DNA of 64,000 nucleotides from Pseudoxanthomonas sangjuensis (GCF_010211755.1 NZ_PDWR01000005.1:62001-126000), one strand, 5' to 3'. Positions 26,879-35,582 are shown, counted from the first letter of the stretch. Translations and numbers: made by a program. The notes: a model not told the origin generated them from the sequence alone.

Positions 26879-28147
26879 TCAATGGAGACCACGTCGCCTC
26901 GGGAGCGCGGAAAGGAACCGCACCCGACGCGCCCTGATGCGATCGACCATCCAGCCGGCGCGTATCCACGCCTGCAACAGTCGCCGGCGCAACGCGGGCA
27001 GCGGCACCAGCGGATAGCCGAGCTTTCCGGCAGGGTCGGCCAATATCGCGCTCAATCGCTCGCGATCGCGTCGCGTCAGCGCATTCAACGCACCCTCCGC
27101 AGGCTGGCGGTTCAATTTCCCCGCCGCGTTGTTGCTGTCGAAAGAGCTGTTGCTCGGGGTGGGAATGCCGTTCGCGGTGGGCCGCATCATGACGGGCAGC
27201 GGCTCGATCCCGAGAAAAGACGCCATCCGGCGGACACTGCCCGCCGTGTCGTCGAGCAGGTCCTCGTAGCGGACGAGCAGGTACGCGTCCGACGCGGGCC
27301 GGTCGGAGCGACGGGCCGCTTCCCGGTACGACAGGTGCATCTGGCGAAGGATCCGGCGCGCGTCGCCCGACGGATGGCCGGCATTCCGTGCGGCCTGGCG
27401 GCTGGATGCGTAGACCGCGCAAGGATGGCGGACGACATGGAGCAGTTTCGCCTCGGGGAATTCGGCCGTCAGGCGCCCCAGGAAACGCTCGTTCGCGGGT
27501 GTTTTTTCCACCCATCGCTGCAGGGCGTGCGCGGTGCCGAACCCCGCCGTGCAATGCGCGTAGGCAAGCGCGATCGCGACCAGCGGCCAGGACGTCGTGC
27601 GCGGCCCGAGCCGCGTTTCGACCAGCGGCCACCATGCCAGCAGGGCGCGCATGAATCCGACATACGGCGAGTTTTCCGCCGACGAGCGCCCGAGCAGCCA
27701 GTAGGGGGACTGGTTGATCGGGTTGGCAAGCCTGCGCAGCCACTCGCAGCCGAGGAATGGCAGCCATGCCTCCGCGGGCAAGCGCTTCAGGTGCCAGGCG
27801 AAATTGGTGAGCATGGTGCCTTCGGCGGGAAGCACGGAGAGCGCCGGATGGTGGTCGAGCAGGTCGCGCACCAGGGTCGTGCCGCTGCGGTGGGCACCGA
27901 AGACGAACACGGGCCGGCGCGCGATGGCGAACGCGTGCTCGATCTCGCCGGCAGCGAGGAGCGCGGGACCCGCCGATTCGGCAGCGGACCACACGGCATC
28001 GGACCACGCCGCCGCGGCCTGGCGCACCGCGCCCAGGTCGGTGACGCGCGGCCTTTGCAGCTGCCGGTCGAATTGCGCCTCGAGATGGACGATGTCCAGG
28101 GGATCGCATCCCGGGTATGCGCGTCGTCGGGGATCTGGCCGGTCCAT
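26879..28147 (-). CDS. PAPS-dependent sulfotransferase family protein (operon B, gene 4)
   Basis: The product is 422 aa. The 5'-phosphosulfate-binding loop GAHRSGTTLVRD is at residues 84-95, and the 3'-phosphate-binding region has HVVRHPCAVYASSRQ near 235. Both are hallmarks of the Sulfotransfer_3-type family. The N-terminal 75 aa form an extra helical segment. The predicted role is to sulfate a small molecule, lipid, sugar or peptide. It is last in the leftward operon B, 17 bp after the zinc-ribbon methyltransferase. The TGA sits at the outer edge of the palindrome. Confidence 0.88.
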   Translation of the reverse strand: MDRPDPRRRAYPGCDPLDIVHLEAQFDRQLQRPRVTDLGAVRQAAAAWSDAVWSAAESAGPALLAAGEIEHAFAIARRPVFVFGAHRSGTTLVRDLLDHHPALSVLPAEGTMLTNFAWHLKRLPAEAWLPFLGCEWLRRLANPINQSPYWLLGRSSAENSPYVGFMRALLAWWPLVETRLGPRTTSWPLVAIALAYAHCTAGFGTAHALQRWVEKTPANERFLGRLTAEFPEAKLLHVVRHPCAVYASSRQAARNAGHPSGDARRILRQMHLSYREAARRSDRPASDAYLLVRYEDLLDDTAGSVRRMASFLGIEPLPVMMRPTANGIPTPSNSSFDSNNAAGKLNRQPAEGALNALTRRDRERLSAILADPAGKLGYPLVPLPALRRRLLQAWIRAGWMVDRIRARRVRFLSALPRRRGLH

Positions 28148-28164
28148 GCGTGGCTTCGTCCCGA

Positions 28165-29097
28165 TCAGGCGTCTTTGCGGGCCACGTACAGGCGAAACCT
28201 CGAGGGTTCCCTGTGGCCGCGAAGTTTCGCCGCGAGAGGGCGCATCGCCCACGCCAGCCCGTACCAGGGGCGGTGGACTTCCCAGCGGATCGACAGCGCC
28301 CGCTGCATCTCCTGCAGCCACCCATCGGTCAGGAAACCGAGCATGGCGATCGAGTCGCCCGCCACGCCATGGCGCTGCAGGAAGGCGGCCTGTCGCTCGG
28401 CGAGCATCCTGCGTCCGTCCTCCTCGCGCGGGTACCAGGGCGTATCGCCGATGACCACCAGGCCGCCCGGCCTCACGCAGCGCAGCGCCTCGCGCAGGCT
28501 GGCCTCGGCGTCCTCGCTGTAATGGAAGGAAGCATTGAACACGGCGGCGTCGAACTGGTCGTCGGCGAACGGGAGCCGGTCGAAGCTGGCCTGGAAACGC
28601 GGGAACAACGCCGGCAACCGCGCCCGGTAATGGCGCGCGGCGCCCAACCCGTCGCTGTCGTTGGTGAGCAGGTCGACGGCGCAGGGACGATGGCCCGCGA
28701 GCGACAGGCGATAACTCATCCAGCCGTTGCCCGCGCCCAGGTCGAGGACCCTGCCCTTCGGCCGGTCGGGCAACAGGCGCCGCACGACGTAGTCGTGGCT
28801 GCGCGCCCTGATGCGCCATTGCGCGGGGTCCTTGCCGGAGACATCGCGATACGGAAGCTCCAGGTAGTAATCCCCGCAGTCGCTGCCACGACCTTCCGCC
28901 TTCCTGACCCGTTCGTAATCCCGGATGAAGCCGGCAAGGCGGAGCTGCGTTTCCGGCGGCAGCGCCCGCGCGATGCCGCGGCGGACCGTGATGGAAAACC
29001 CGCACGCCGCGCAGTCCGAAGCGGGGATGCCGGCGCCGCAACGGGGGCAGCGCAAGCGGATCCCCGCCGGCAATCGCTCCTCCTCCATTGCGTGCAT
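28165..29097 (-). CDS. SAM methyltransferase with N-terminal zinc ribbon (operon B, gene 3)
   Basis: The product is 310 aa. Four Cys (C17, C20, C29, C32 in CPRCGAG...CAACG) form a zinc ribbon. The methyltransferase core starts with VLDLGAGNGWMSYRLSLAG (about 119-137), followed by RCVRPGGLVVIGDTPW. A metal-ribbon plus methyltransferase arrangement is seen in RlmA-like enzymes and in many natural-product methyltransferases; this context favours the latter. The start ATG lies 2 bp after the upstream stop; an in-frame ATG at 29088 is an alternative. Confidence 0.83.
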   Translation of the reverse strand: MHAMEEERLPAGIRLRCPRCGAGIPASDCAACGFSITVRRGIARALPPETQLRLAGFIRDYERVRKAEGRGSDCGDYYLELPYRDVSGKDPAQWRIRARSHDYVVRRLLPDRPKGRVLDLGAGNGWMSYRLSLAGHRPCAVDLLTNDSDGLGAARHYRARLPALFPRFQASFDRLPFADDQFDAAVFNASFHYSEDAEASLREALRCVRPGGLVVIGDTPWYPREEDGRRMLAERQAAFLQRHGVAGDSIAMLGFLTDGWLQEMQRALSIRWEVHRPWYGLAWAMRPLAAKLRGHREPSRFRLYVARKDA

Positions 29098-29099
29098 GC

Positions 29100-30317
29100 T
29101 CAAGGCGCCAGGACCGGGGATTCCATGGCCGCGCGCACCGCATACAGCATGTCCATGCGCGGCACCGGCCGCGTCAACCAGCGCAGCGCGCGCCGGCCCA
29201 GGCTCATCGTGGGCCAGCGCTGGCCCTGCAGCCACAACTGCGTGCGCACCATGTCGTCGCGTTCCTGGATGGTTTCCTGCGACGGCCTGATGCGGTTCTT
29301 CAGGTAGCGGCCCGCGTCGCCGGCGGAGCGGGACCATTCCATGCCGGCCAACGGATGCAGCCACAGTTCGGAACAGGAGACCCGGGTCATCGTCTGGCGG
29401 CGCGAGAGCGTCCGCAGCAGGAGCGGGCACTGCCGCGAGAACCGCGCCAGCACGTCGCCGGGAACCGCGCCCGGGTAATAGCGGTCGACCATGCGCAACG
29501 GCGGCAGCGCCCACCAGAACGAACCGTCGTCGCGGCCGCCATCGACCTCGCGCCAGTCGTCCGCGGTCATCGCGGCGCACAGCAGGGCGATGTCGTGCAG
29601 GTGCATCAGGCGCAGGTTGCGGTTGCAGATGCTGCCGGCCGCATGCAGCAGCAGGTGGCTCATCAGGCCGCCGGTGGATGCGTAGCCGTTCAGGCCGGGC
29701 CGTGCGTCCGCCGGGTAGACGCGCCCGGTGACGTCGGCGACCGAGACCGGCAGCCGCTCCTGGATGCGGACGTGCAGCTCGATGTTGACCGGCATGTCCC
29801 AATGCTCGCCGAGGCCGGGCACGGGCTGGCTGTCGGCCGGCTTGAACACGCGGTGCTTCCATTGCGCGTACGCCTCCTCGTAGCCGATCGCCCGCAGCAT
29901 CGCGCCCGCCGCCCCGGCATCGCTTTCGCAAACCAGCAGGTCGATGTCGGCCATCGGGCGTTCGCCCTGCGCATACAGCCCCATGGCCTGCAGCGCCGAT
30001 CCCTTCAGGGCCACCACCGCCAGGCCGGCCGCGCGCGCGTCCGCATCGATGCGCTTCAGCATCGCCTTGATGTGCCGCTGGCGGCATTCGACATGCGCGT
30101 GCTGGTCGCGCAGGAAGCGCTGCCATGGGGTGTGCTGCCAGCGGCAGCGCCCGCTCAGCACGGGGGAAACGCCGTGCGCCGCGGCCACGGCCGACGCCAG
30201 TCGCCACTGGATGCCGTCCCATGCCGGCGTCTCCGTCCCCGGCCGCGCCAACTCCAGCGCCAGCGCCTCCGTGGCCCGCGACAGGCCGGCCTTAACCGTC
30301 TTGAGTGGCGGCAACAT
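29100..30317 (-). CDS. NTP_transf_5-like nucleotidyltransferase (operon B, gene 2)
   Basis: The product is 405 aa. The pol-beta-like nucleotidyltransferase core is visible as VVALKGSALQ (K105) followed by ERPMADIDLLV with D124-x-D126 as metal ligands. The long helical C-terminal region is typical of PF14907 proteins. Members are often found in RiPP (lasso-peptide-type) clusters and exosortase-type loci beside HprK-like kinases, and an HprK-like gene lies about 1.6 kb away here. The nucleotide and acceptor are unknown. GGAAGGGA just upstream is a strong ribosome-binding site. The start overlaps the radical SAM gene by 26 bp. Confidence 0.85.
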   Translation of the reverse strand: MLPPLKTVKAGLSRATEALALELARPGTETPAWDGIQWRLASAVAAAHGVSPVLSGRCRWQHTPWQRFLRDQHAHVECRQRHIKAMLKRIDADARAAGLAVVALKGSALQAMGLYAQGERPMADIDLLVCESDAGAAGAMLRAIGYEEAYAQWKHRVFKPADSQPVPGLGEHWDMPVNIELHVRIQERLPVSVADVTGRVYPADARPGLNGYASTGGLMSHLLLHAAGSICNRNLRLMHLHDIALLCAAMTADDWREVDGGRDDGSFWWALPPLRMVDRYYPGAVPGDVLARFSRQCPLLLRTLSRRQTMTRVSCSELWLHPLAGMEWSRSAGDAGRYLKNRIRPSQETIQERDDMVRTQLWLQGQRWPTMSLGRRALRWLTRPVPRMDMLYAVRAAMESPVLAP

Positions 30318-31797
30318 AGATCCCTTCCCGTGCAGGGTGCTTCGTCGGGGCGGCGGTGGCGCCGGGATTGCGGTGATCGCGCTCGCTGGCGATCAATGCG
30401 TCCCAGCACGCATCGAGGCCGATGCGGGCCTCGTGGTATTCCCGGGTCGCAAGGCGCTGCCGCGACTGCAGCAGTTCGACCTGTCGGTGCAACAGGTCGC
30501 GAAAGCGGCGGTAGAACTCCGAGTCGTAGGCGCCGCGGAACATCATGGCCAGGTCGCCGCTGTCCTTCCAGTGCGTTTTCCTGCCCAGCTGGGCCCTGAC
30601 TTGCTCGTAGAAGCGGGTGCCCGGGAGCGGATAGGAAACGCTGACCCCGATTTCGTCCGGCGCCGTGCGCGCCACCAGCGCGCGGGTCGCCAGCAGGTCC
30701 TCCAGCTGCTCGCCGAGGTATCCCAGCTGGATGAAGAAACCCACGCGGATGCCGTGCGCGCCGAGCCGCTCCCGCGCGGCGACCAGTTCCTCGATGGACG
30801 TGTCCTTGGACATCGCGTCCAGGATCCGCTGGCTCCCGCTCTCCGCCCCGATCCACGCCTCGACGCACCCCGCTTCCCGGAGCGCGGCGGCCATCCGTTC
30901 GCTGATCATGTTGGCGCGGATCTGGATGGTGAAAGGCACCGCGCCATCCAGTTCCGCGAGGCGCTCCGAGAACTCCCTGAGCCAGTCGACGCGGAAGCCG
31001 AAGATGTCGTCCGCCATCCAGATGTGGTCGGGCGCGTAGGCGCGCTTCAGGAAGCTCATCTCTGCGGCGACGTCGCGCGCGCTGCGTTGCGCGTAGTGGT
31101 TGCCCCAGATCGGCTTGGAACACCAGTTGCAGCGGAACGGGCAGCCCCGCGACGCCACCATGTTCAGGCTGAAATAGCCGTGCCGCTCCCGCCACAGGCG
31201 GCGATAGCGCTCGATGTCGACCAGGTCCCATGCGGCGTCGCCGGAGAGCTGGCGATCCGGCGGCAGCGCGCCCACCCGCGCCACTTCCGTGCGCCCATCC
31301 ACCAGGGACGCCACGCCGGAAACGCCGGAAACCCAATCCGCCGCAGCGACGTCCGGGTCGCGTTCGAGGCGCCCGACCAGCTCGCGCAGGGCGGCGATGC
31401 CCTCGCCGACCAGTACGGCATCGGCCCCGGCCTCGAGCAACCGCCCGGGCCGGTCCGAGGCATCCGAACCGGCGACCACGACCCGGGTCCCGGCCGCGCT
31501 TGCCATGGACACCATCCGGCAGGCGGCCTCGTGCATGCGATCGAGGCACATCTTGGTCAGGAAGTTGAAATTGTCCTCGTACAGGACGACCAGGTCCGGA
31601 TCCGCGCCGCGCAGCGCCTCCGCGTACGCTTCGACGCCATCGGCCAGCATCGCATCGAACAGCGTCACCTCGTGCCCCATCTGGCGCAGCATGGCCGCGA
31701 CCTGCAGGGTGGCGAGCGGCGGGTACGGCTTGCCGCGGTCCCACTGCTTCTGGTCGAAGCGGAGGAAATAGGAGTGGGCGAGCTGGATCCTGAGCAT
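30292..31797 (-). CDS. B12-binding-domain radical SAM protein 2 (operon B, gene 1)
   Basis: The product is 501 aa. The N-terminal B12-binding-like domain (about 1-135: LATLQVAAMLRQMGHEVTLFD, VVVAGSDAS, ADAVLVGEG) is followed by the radical SAM cluster C219-x3-C223-x2-C226 (RGCPFRCNWCSKP). Downstream motifs include WMADDIFGF and EAWIGAESGSQ. It differs clearly from the protein at 22945, so the two are not a recent duplication. ATG 31797 lies only 6 bp from hairpin element 2, and no clear Shine-Dalgarno sequence is visible. Confidence 0.88.
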   Translation of the reverse strand: MLRIQLAHSYFLRFDQKQWDRGKPYPPLATLQVAAMLRQMGHEVTLFDAMLADGVEAYAEALRGADPDLVVLYEDNFNFLTKMCLDRMHEAACRMVSMASAAGTRVVVAGSDASDRPGRLLEAGADAVLVGEGIAALRELVGRLERDPDVAAADWVSGVSGVASLVDGRTEVARVGALPPDRQLSGDAAWDLVDIERYRRLWRERHGYFSLNMVASRGCPFRCNWCSKPIWGNHYAQRSARDVAAEMSFLKRAYAPDHIWMADDIFGFRVDWLREFSERLAELDGAVPFTIQIRANMISERMAAALREAGCVEAWIGAESGSQRILDAMSKDTSIEELVAARERLGAHGIRVGFFIQLGYLGEQLEDLLATRALVARTAPDEIGVSVSYPLPGTRFYEQVRAQLGRKTHWKDSGDLAMMFRGAYDSEFYRRFRDLLHRQVELLQSRQRLATREYHEARIGLDACWDALIASERDHRNPGATAAPTKHPAREGIYVAATQDG

Positions 31798-31803
31798 GTC
31801 CGG

Positions 31804-31878
31804 GGTAGGTTCCCGGCGGCCGGCCAATGGTTGCCTGCGGGGGCACGGCAACTTTTCCGCGCCGAAGCCGCACCCACC
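31804..31878. repeat. Long hairpin element 2 (75 bp inverted repeat, 11-nt loop)
   Basis: The arms are 31804-31835 and 31847-31878, with an 11-nt loop at 31836-31846. The inner stem is GGTTGCC/GGCAAC and the outer stem is GGTAGGT/ACCCACC. The right arm carries GGCAACTTTTCC, matching GCAACTTTTC in element 1, and both elements have the same loop length and order of parts. It fills the divergent promoter region between operon B (start 31797) and operon C (start 31904). Confidence 0.78.
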
Positions 31879-31903
31879 GGTGCAAGGACCGAATCCCCGA
31901 GCG

Positions 31904-32887
31904 ATGCACAGCATGATGACCGCCAGACGGCCGTGCCTTGCCAGGCACAAGCAGCTCATGGGTGGACGGTTCCGCTTCCGCAGCGAAAGCGAGGCGCTGC
32001 TGGACGTGGTCGAAGCGGCCTACGCCGGGCACGCCCCGCACCGCTTCCCGCAGGCAGGCCCGGAGCTCGATGTCGAGTTGCGCCTGCTGCCGCGACGGAT
32101 GCCGGCGGCCGGCGAACCGCCGGCCGTCCGCACGCGACTGGACGGCGGCATCCTCTGCGGGATCATGGACGAGCACAATTACGTGCTGGTTTCGCCGCAA
32201 CAGCGCCGTGCGCAGGTCGTCGCATCGGCGGACATGCTCGACCATCCCTACCACCTGCGCTACGAGCTGGTCGAATTCGCGGTCTTTCTCCTGGCCGCGC
32301 GCTGCCAGGGCCTGGTGCCCGTGCATGCCGCCTGCGTCGGCCGCGACGGGCGCGGCCTGCTCCTGCTCGGCGAAAGCGGCGCCGGCAAGTCGACCCTCGC
32401 CCTGCACAGTCTGCTGCGGGGCCTGGATTTCCTTTCCGAGGACGCGGTGTTCGTCCGGCCGGACGGCATGCTGGCGACCGGCGTCGCCAATTTCCTGCAC
32501 GTGCACGCCGATGTCCTGCACGGCATCGGCGACGACGCGCGGCGCTGGATCGCCGGTTCGCCGGTGATCCGGCGCCGCAGCGGCGTGGAGAAGTTCGAGG
32601 CCGACCTGCAACGGGCGCCCGCGGGCACCCGCCTCGCGGCGACGCCCCTGCAACTGGTCGGCACGGTGATCCTTTCGCGGCACACAGCCGGCGGTTCCCG
32701 GGCGGAACTGGCGCCCGTGGCCCGCGAGGATGTCGCTGCCTGCCTCGTGGCCGACCAGGCCTACGCCATGGCCCAGCCGGGATGGCATCGCTTCGAACAA
32801 TGGGCCCTGGGATCGCCGGCCCATCGCCTGCAACGCGGTCCGCACCCGGGGAGCTCGGTCGATGCCCTGCAGCGACTCCTCGGCTGA
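31904..32887 (+). CDS. HPr kinase-like P-loop protein (operon C, gene 1)
   Basis: The product is about 327 aa. The Walker A is GESGAGKST (156-164), preceded by VPVHAACV (about 138-145), the usual strand before the P-loop in HprK-related proteins. The N-terminal 120 aa replace the normal HPr kinase N-terminal domain. No PTS gene is nearby. Such kinases occur in lasso-peptide and HPr-rel-A loci, where they phosphorylate a peptide or act in an unknown role. ATG 31904 is chosen; in-frame ATGs at 31913, 31916 and 31958 are possible because no strong ribosome-binding site is seen. It overlaps the ABC gene by 26 bp. Confidence 0.8.
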   Translation: MHSMMTARRPCLARHKQLMGGRFRFRSESEALLDVVEAAYAGHAPHRFPQAGPELDVELRLLPRRMPAAGEPPAVRTRLDGGILCGIMDEHNYVLVSPQQRRAQVVASADMLDHPYHLRYELVEFAVFLLAARCQGLVPVHAACVGRDGRGLLLLGESGAGKSTLALHSLLRGLDFLSEDAVFVRPDGMLATGVANFLHVHADVLHGIGDDARRWIAGSPVIRRRSGVEKFEADLQRAPAGTRLAATPLQLVGTVILSRHTAGGSRAELAPVAREDVAACLVADQAYAMAQPGWHRFEQWALGSPAHRLQRGPHPGSSVDALQRLLG

Positions 32888-34607
32888 CGAAGGCCGCATC
32901 GTGTTGCGCGCCTTCGCGGGCACGCTGACCGGCCGCGACTGGCTCCAGGTGGCGGCGTACGTCCTGGCATCGCTGCTGGCGGCGTTCGCCGGAAGCCTGG
33001 CGGCCCTGTTCCTCGTGCCGCTGATCCAGCCTGGGCCGGTGCTGCCGTTCGGCGGCGGCATCCTCGGTTCGCCCGGGAGCCTCGAGGCCGATGCGGCGCT
33101 GTTCGCGGCCGCCGCCGGCCTGTTCGCGCTGTCGCGATGGTCCGCGGCCTGCCTGGGCGCGCGGCTGGCGGCGCGCTACGGCATGTTCCTGCGCCGGAGG
33201 GTCCACGCGCGGCTGGTCCGCGCGAAGCTCGCTGCGCTGGCGGATTCGACCTCCGCCGAGATCGCCAACGTCCTCACCTATAACGTCGAAATCATCGTCA
33301 ATGGCTTCAATGCGCTGCTCCAGCTGCTGGTTGCGGTCCTCACCACCGTCGTGACGCTCGCATTCGCGTTCTGGGTGTCGCCGCCCCTGGTGCTGGCGTT
33401 GCCCGCGTTCGCGGCCCTGGCGTGGATGGCGACCAGCCTGTTCGGCCGCGAACAGTCGCGCATCGGCCGCCGGTACGTCGCCGACATGACCCGCCTGTTC
33501 TGGCGCGGCGAGGACTTCCCGCGGCGCTTGCGCCATGTCCGTTCGTTCGGGCGGCAGCAGGCCGATCACGCCGCCTATGCGGACATGGCGGCGCAGCTCG
33601 GGCGCGGCTACAGGCGCCGGTTGGAACTCGCCGCCCATGGACGCCTGCTGCTCGAGTTGCTGGCAACGGCCATGATCGCCGCGGCCTTCGTGCTGGCCCA
33701 TCGCTGGCATGGCATCGACCAGGCCGCGCTGGTCGCGGTGAGCCTGTTGCTGGGGCGCCTGTTGCCTTACCTGGCATTGACCCGGCAAGGCGTGCAGCAA
33801 CTGCGTTCGGCCATGCCGGCATTCGAGCTGTGGCAGCGCTATGTGTCGCTGGAGGCGGACCGGACGCCACGCGCGCATGACGCGGACGGCGATCTGCCCG
33901 CCCTGCGCATCAGGCGGATGCGCCTGCCGCGATCGCTCGTCTCCCTCGAGGTTCGCGACCTGTCCCTGGCGCCCGGCGAACTGACGCTGGTCTGCGGCGG
34001 CTCCGGCATCGGCAAGAGCTGCCTGGTCGACATCCTCTCGGGCATGATGGCGCCGGCGGAATTCGAGGCGGACATCGCCGGGCAGGAAATCGGCTTCGAC
34101 CGGTACCGGGCGCTCGTCGGCCGGAGCGCCTACGTCAGCCAGCAGGTCCGTCCCTGGCACGCGAGCGTGCGCGAAAGCCTGCTCTGGGCCGCGCCCGAAG
34201 CGAGCGAGGCGCTGATGTGGAGCGCGCTGGCCGATGTCGGCCTCGACAAGCGACTGCACAGGAGCGGGTACGGGCTCGACACCGCCCTGCAGGATTCCAC
34301 CAGCCGGTTCTCCGGCGGCGAGCTGCAGAGGTTGCTGCTGGCCCAGGTGCTGTTGCGGAAGCCGACGCTCGCCATCCTGGACGAAGCGACGGGAGCGCTC
34401 GATACCGCCTCGGAACGCGAGGTCCTGTCCACGCTGCGGATCCGCCTGCCGCGAACCGCCCTGGTCGTCGTGTCGCACCGGACCGGACTGGCGACGATGG
34501 CCGACCAGTCGCTGGAAATCGACGGCAGCGGCGTGGCGGCCGCGGTTCGCCATCGACAGTCCGCGGAACCGGGGCACGGGCCGGCCGCCCTGGCCCTGGA
34601 ACCCTAG
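32862..34607 (+). CDS. ABC exporter, fused permease-ATPase (operon C, gene 2)
   Basis: The product is 581 aa. About six transmembrane segments lie between residues 20 and 310. The ATPase has Walker A GGSGIGKSC (about 382), signature FSGGELQRLLLAQ and Walker B LAILDEATGALD. This is the half-size exporter layout used for peptides, lipids or glycoconjugates; no peptidase C39 domain is present. GGGGAG upstream with 8-nt spacing supports ATG 32862 inside the kinase gene. It probably exports the product of the cluster (inference). Confidence 0.9.
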   Translation: MPCSDSSADEGRIVLRAFAGTLTGRDWLQVAAYVLASLLAAFAGSLAALFLVPLIQPGPVLPFGGGILGSPGSLEADAALFAAAAGLFALSRWSAACLGARLAARYGMFLRRRVHARLVRAKLAALADSTSAEIANVLTYNVEIIVNGFNALLQLLVAVLTTVVTLAFAFWVSPPLVLALPAFAALAWMATSLFGREQSRIGRRYVADMTRLFWRGEDFPRRLRHVRSFGRQQADHAAYADMAAQLGRGYRRRLELAAHGRLLLELLATAMIAAAFVLAHRWHGIDQAALVAVSLLLGRLLPYLALTRQGVQQLRSAMPAFELWQRYVSLEADRTPRAHDADGDLPALRIRRMRLPRSLVSLEVRDLSLAPGELTLVCGGSGIGKSCLVDILSGMMAPAEFEADIAGQEIGFDRYRALVGRSAYVSQQVRPWHASVRESLLWAAPEASEALMWSALADVGLDKRLHRSGYGLDTALQDSTSRFSGGELQRLLLAQVLLRKPTLAILDEATGALDTASEREVLSTLRIRLPRTALVVVSHRTGLATMADQSLEIDGSGVAAAVRHRQSAEPGHGPAALALEP

Positions 34608-34676
34608 CCGGCACCTGGCCGGGCCGACGCACGCGGGAAGGGTAGACTGGCGGTCGGCACCCCTCGCTTCCCGACG

Positions 34677-35582
34677 ATGAACGAGCAACCCGCCAACTCG
34701 CCCAACCCGGCGCATTCGCTGCGGCGCTGGTTCGGCACCGCGATCGTGCTCGGCGGCGCGGCGGTGATGGCCGCGCAGTTCCTCGCCTTCGCCCGCAGCA
34801 GCGACGTCACCTGGAACGCGCTGGTCGGCGGCTGCGTCGCCGCGCTGGCCACCGCGTTGGGCACGTTGCCGGTGCTGTTCTCGCAGCGCCTGTCCGAACG
34901 CATGCAGGACACCCTGCTCGGCTTCGGCGCCGGGGTGATGCTGGCCGCGTCGGCGTTCTCGCTGATCATCCCCGGCCTCAACGCGACGCGGAACGCAGGG
35001 CTGTTCGGCGGCGGCGGCTGGGCCGCCGGCGCGGTGATCGGCACGGCGTTGCTGCTCGGCGCCGGCACGCTGATGCTGATCGACCAGCTGCTGCCGCACG
35101 AGCACTTCATCAAGGGCCGCGAAGGCCAGAGCCCGGGCAAGCTGCGCCGCACCTGGCTGTTCGTGTTCGCGATCATCCTGCACAACCTGCCCGAAGGCCT
35201 GGCGATCGGCGTCGGCTACGCCGGCAACGATCCGCTGCGCGCCTACGCGCTGGCCACCGGCATCTCGATCCAGGACATCCCCGAGGGACTGGTCATCGCG
35301 GTCGCGCTGCTGGCCGCCAACTACAGCCGCTGGCTCGCGGTCGGCATCGGCATGGCCTCGGGGCTGGTCGAACCGCTCGGCGCGGTGCTCGGCGCCGGCA
35401 TCGTCAGCCATTCGGCGTTGCTGCTGCCCTGGGGCCTGGGCTTCGCCGCCGGCGCGATGCTGTTCGTGATCAGCCACGAGATCATCCCCGAATCGCACCG
35501 CAAGGGCCACGAGAAGTTCGCCACCGCGGGATTGCTGGTCGGCTTCGTGCTGATGATGCTGCTGGATACCGCGCTGGGCTGA
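34677..35582 (+). CDS. ZIP-family divalent metal transporter
   Basis: The product is 301 aa with about eight transmembrane segments. The metal-site motif HNLPEGLAIGVGYAGND (about 168-184) and the second helix motif QDIPEGLVIAVAL (about 201-213) are diagnostic of GufA/ZupT-type ZIP proteins, which import zinc and related cations. It begins 69 bp after the ABC exporter and is probably a separate housekeeping gene. Confidence 0.92.
   Translation: MNEQPANSPNPAHSLRRWFGTAIVLGGAAVMAAQFLAFARSSDVTWNALVGGCVAALATALGTLPVLFSQRLSERMQDTLLGFGAGVMLAASAFSLIIPGLNATRNAGLFGGGGWAAGAVIGTALLLGAGTLMLIDQLLPHEHFIKGREGQSPGKLRRTWLFVFAIILHNLPEGLAIGVGYAGNDPLRAYALATGISIQDIPEGLVIAVALLAANYSRWLAVGIGMASGLVEPLGAVLGAGIVSHSALLLPWGLGFAAGAMLFVISHEIIPESHRKGHEKFATAGLLVGFVLMMLLDTALG

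Noticed and set aside
31904-32887. HPr kinase/phosphorylase (hprK) proper
   Set aside because: Only the P-loop domain matches. The N-terminal domain differs, and there is no ptsH, rapZ or ptsN-type gene beside it.
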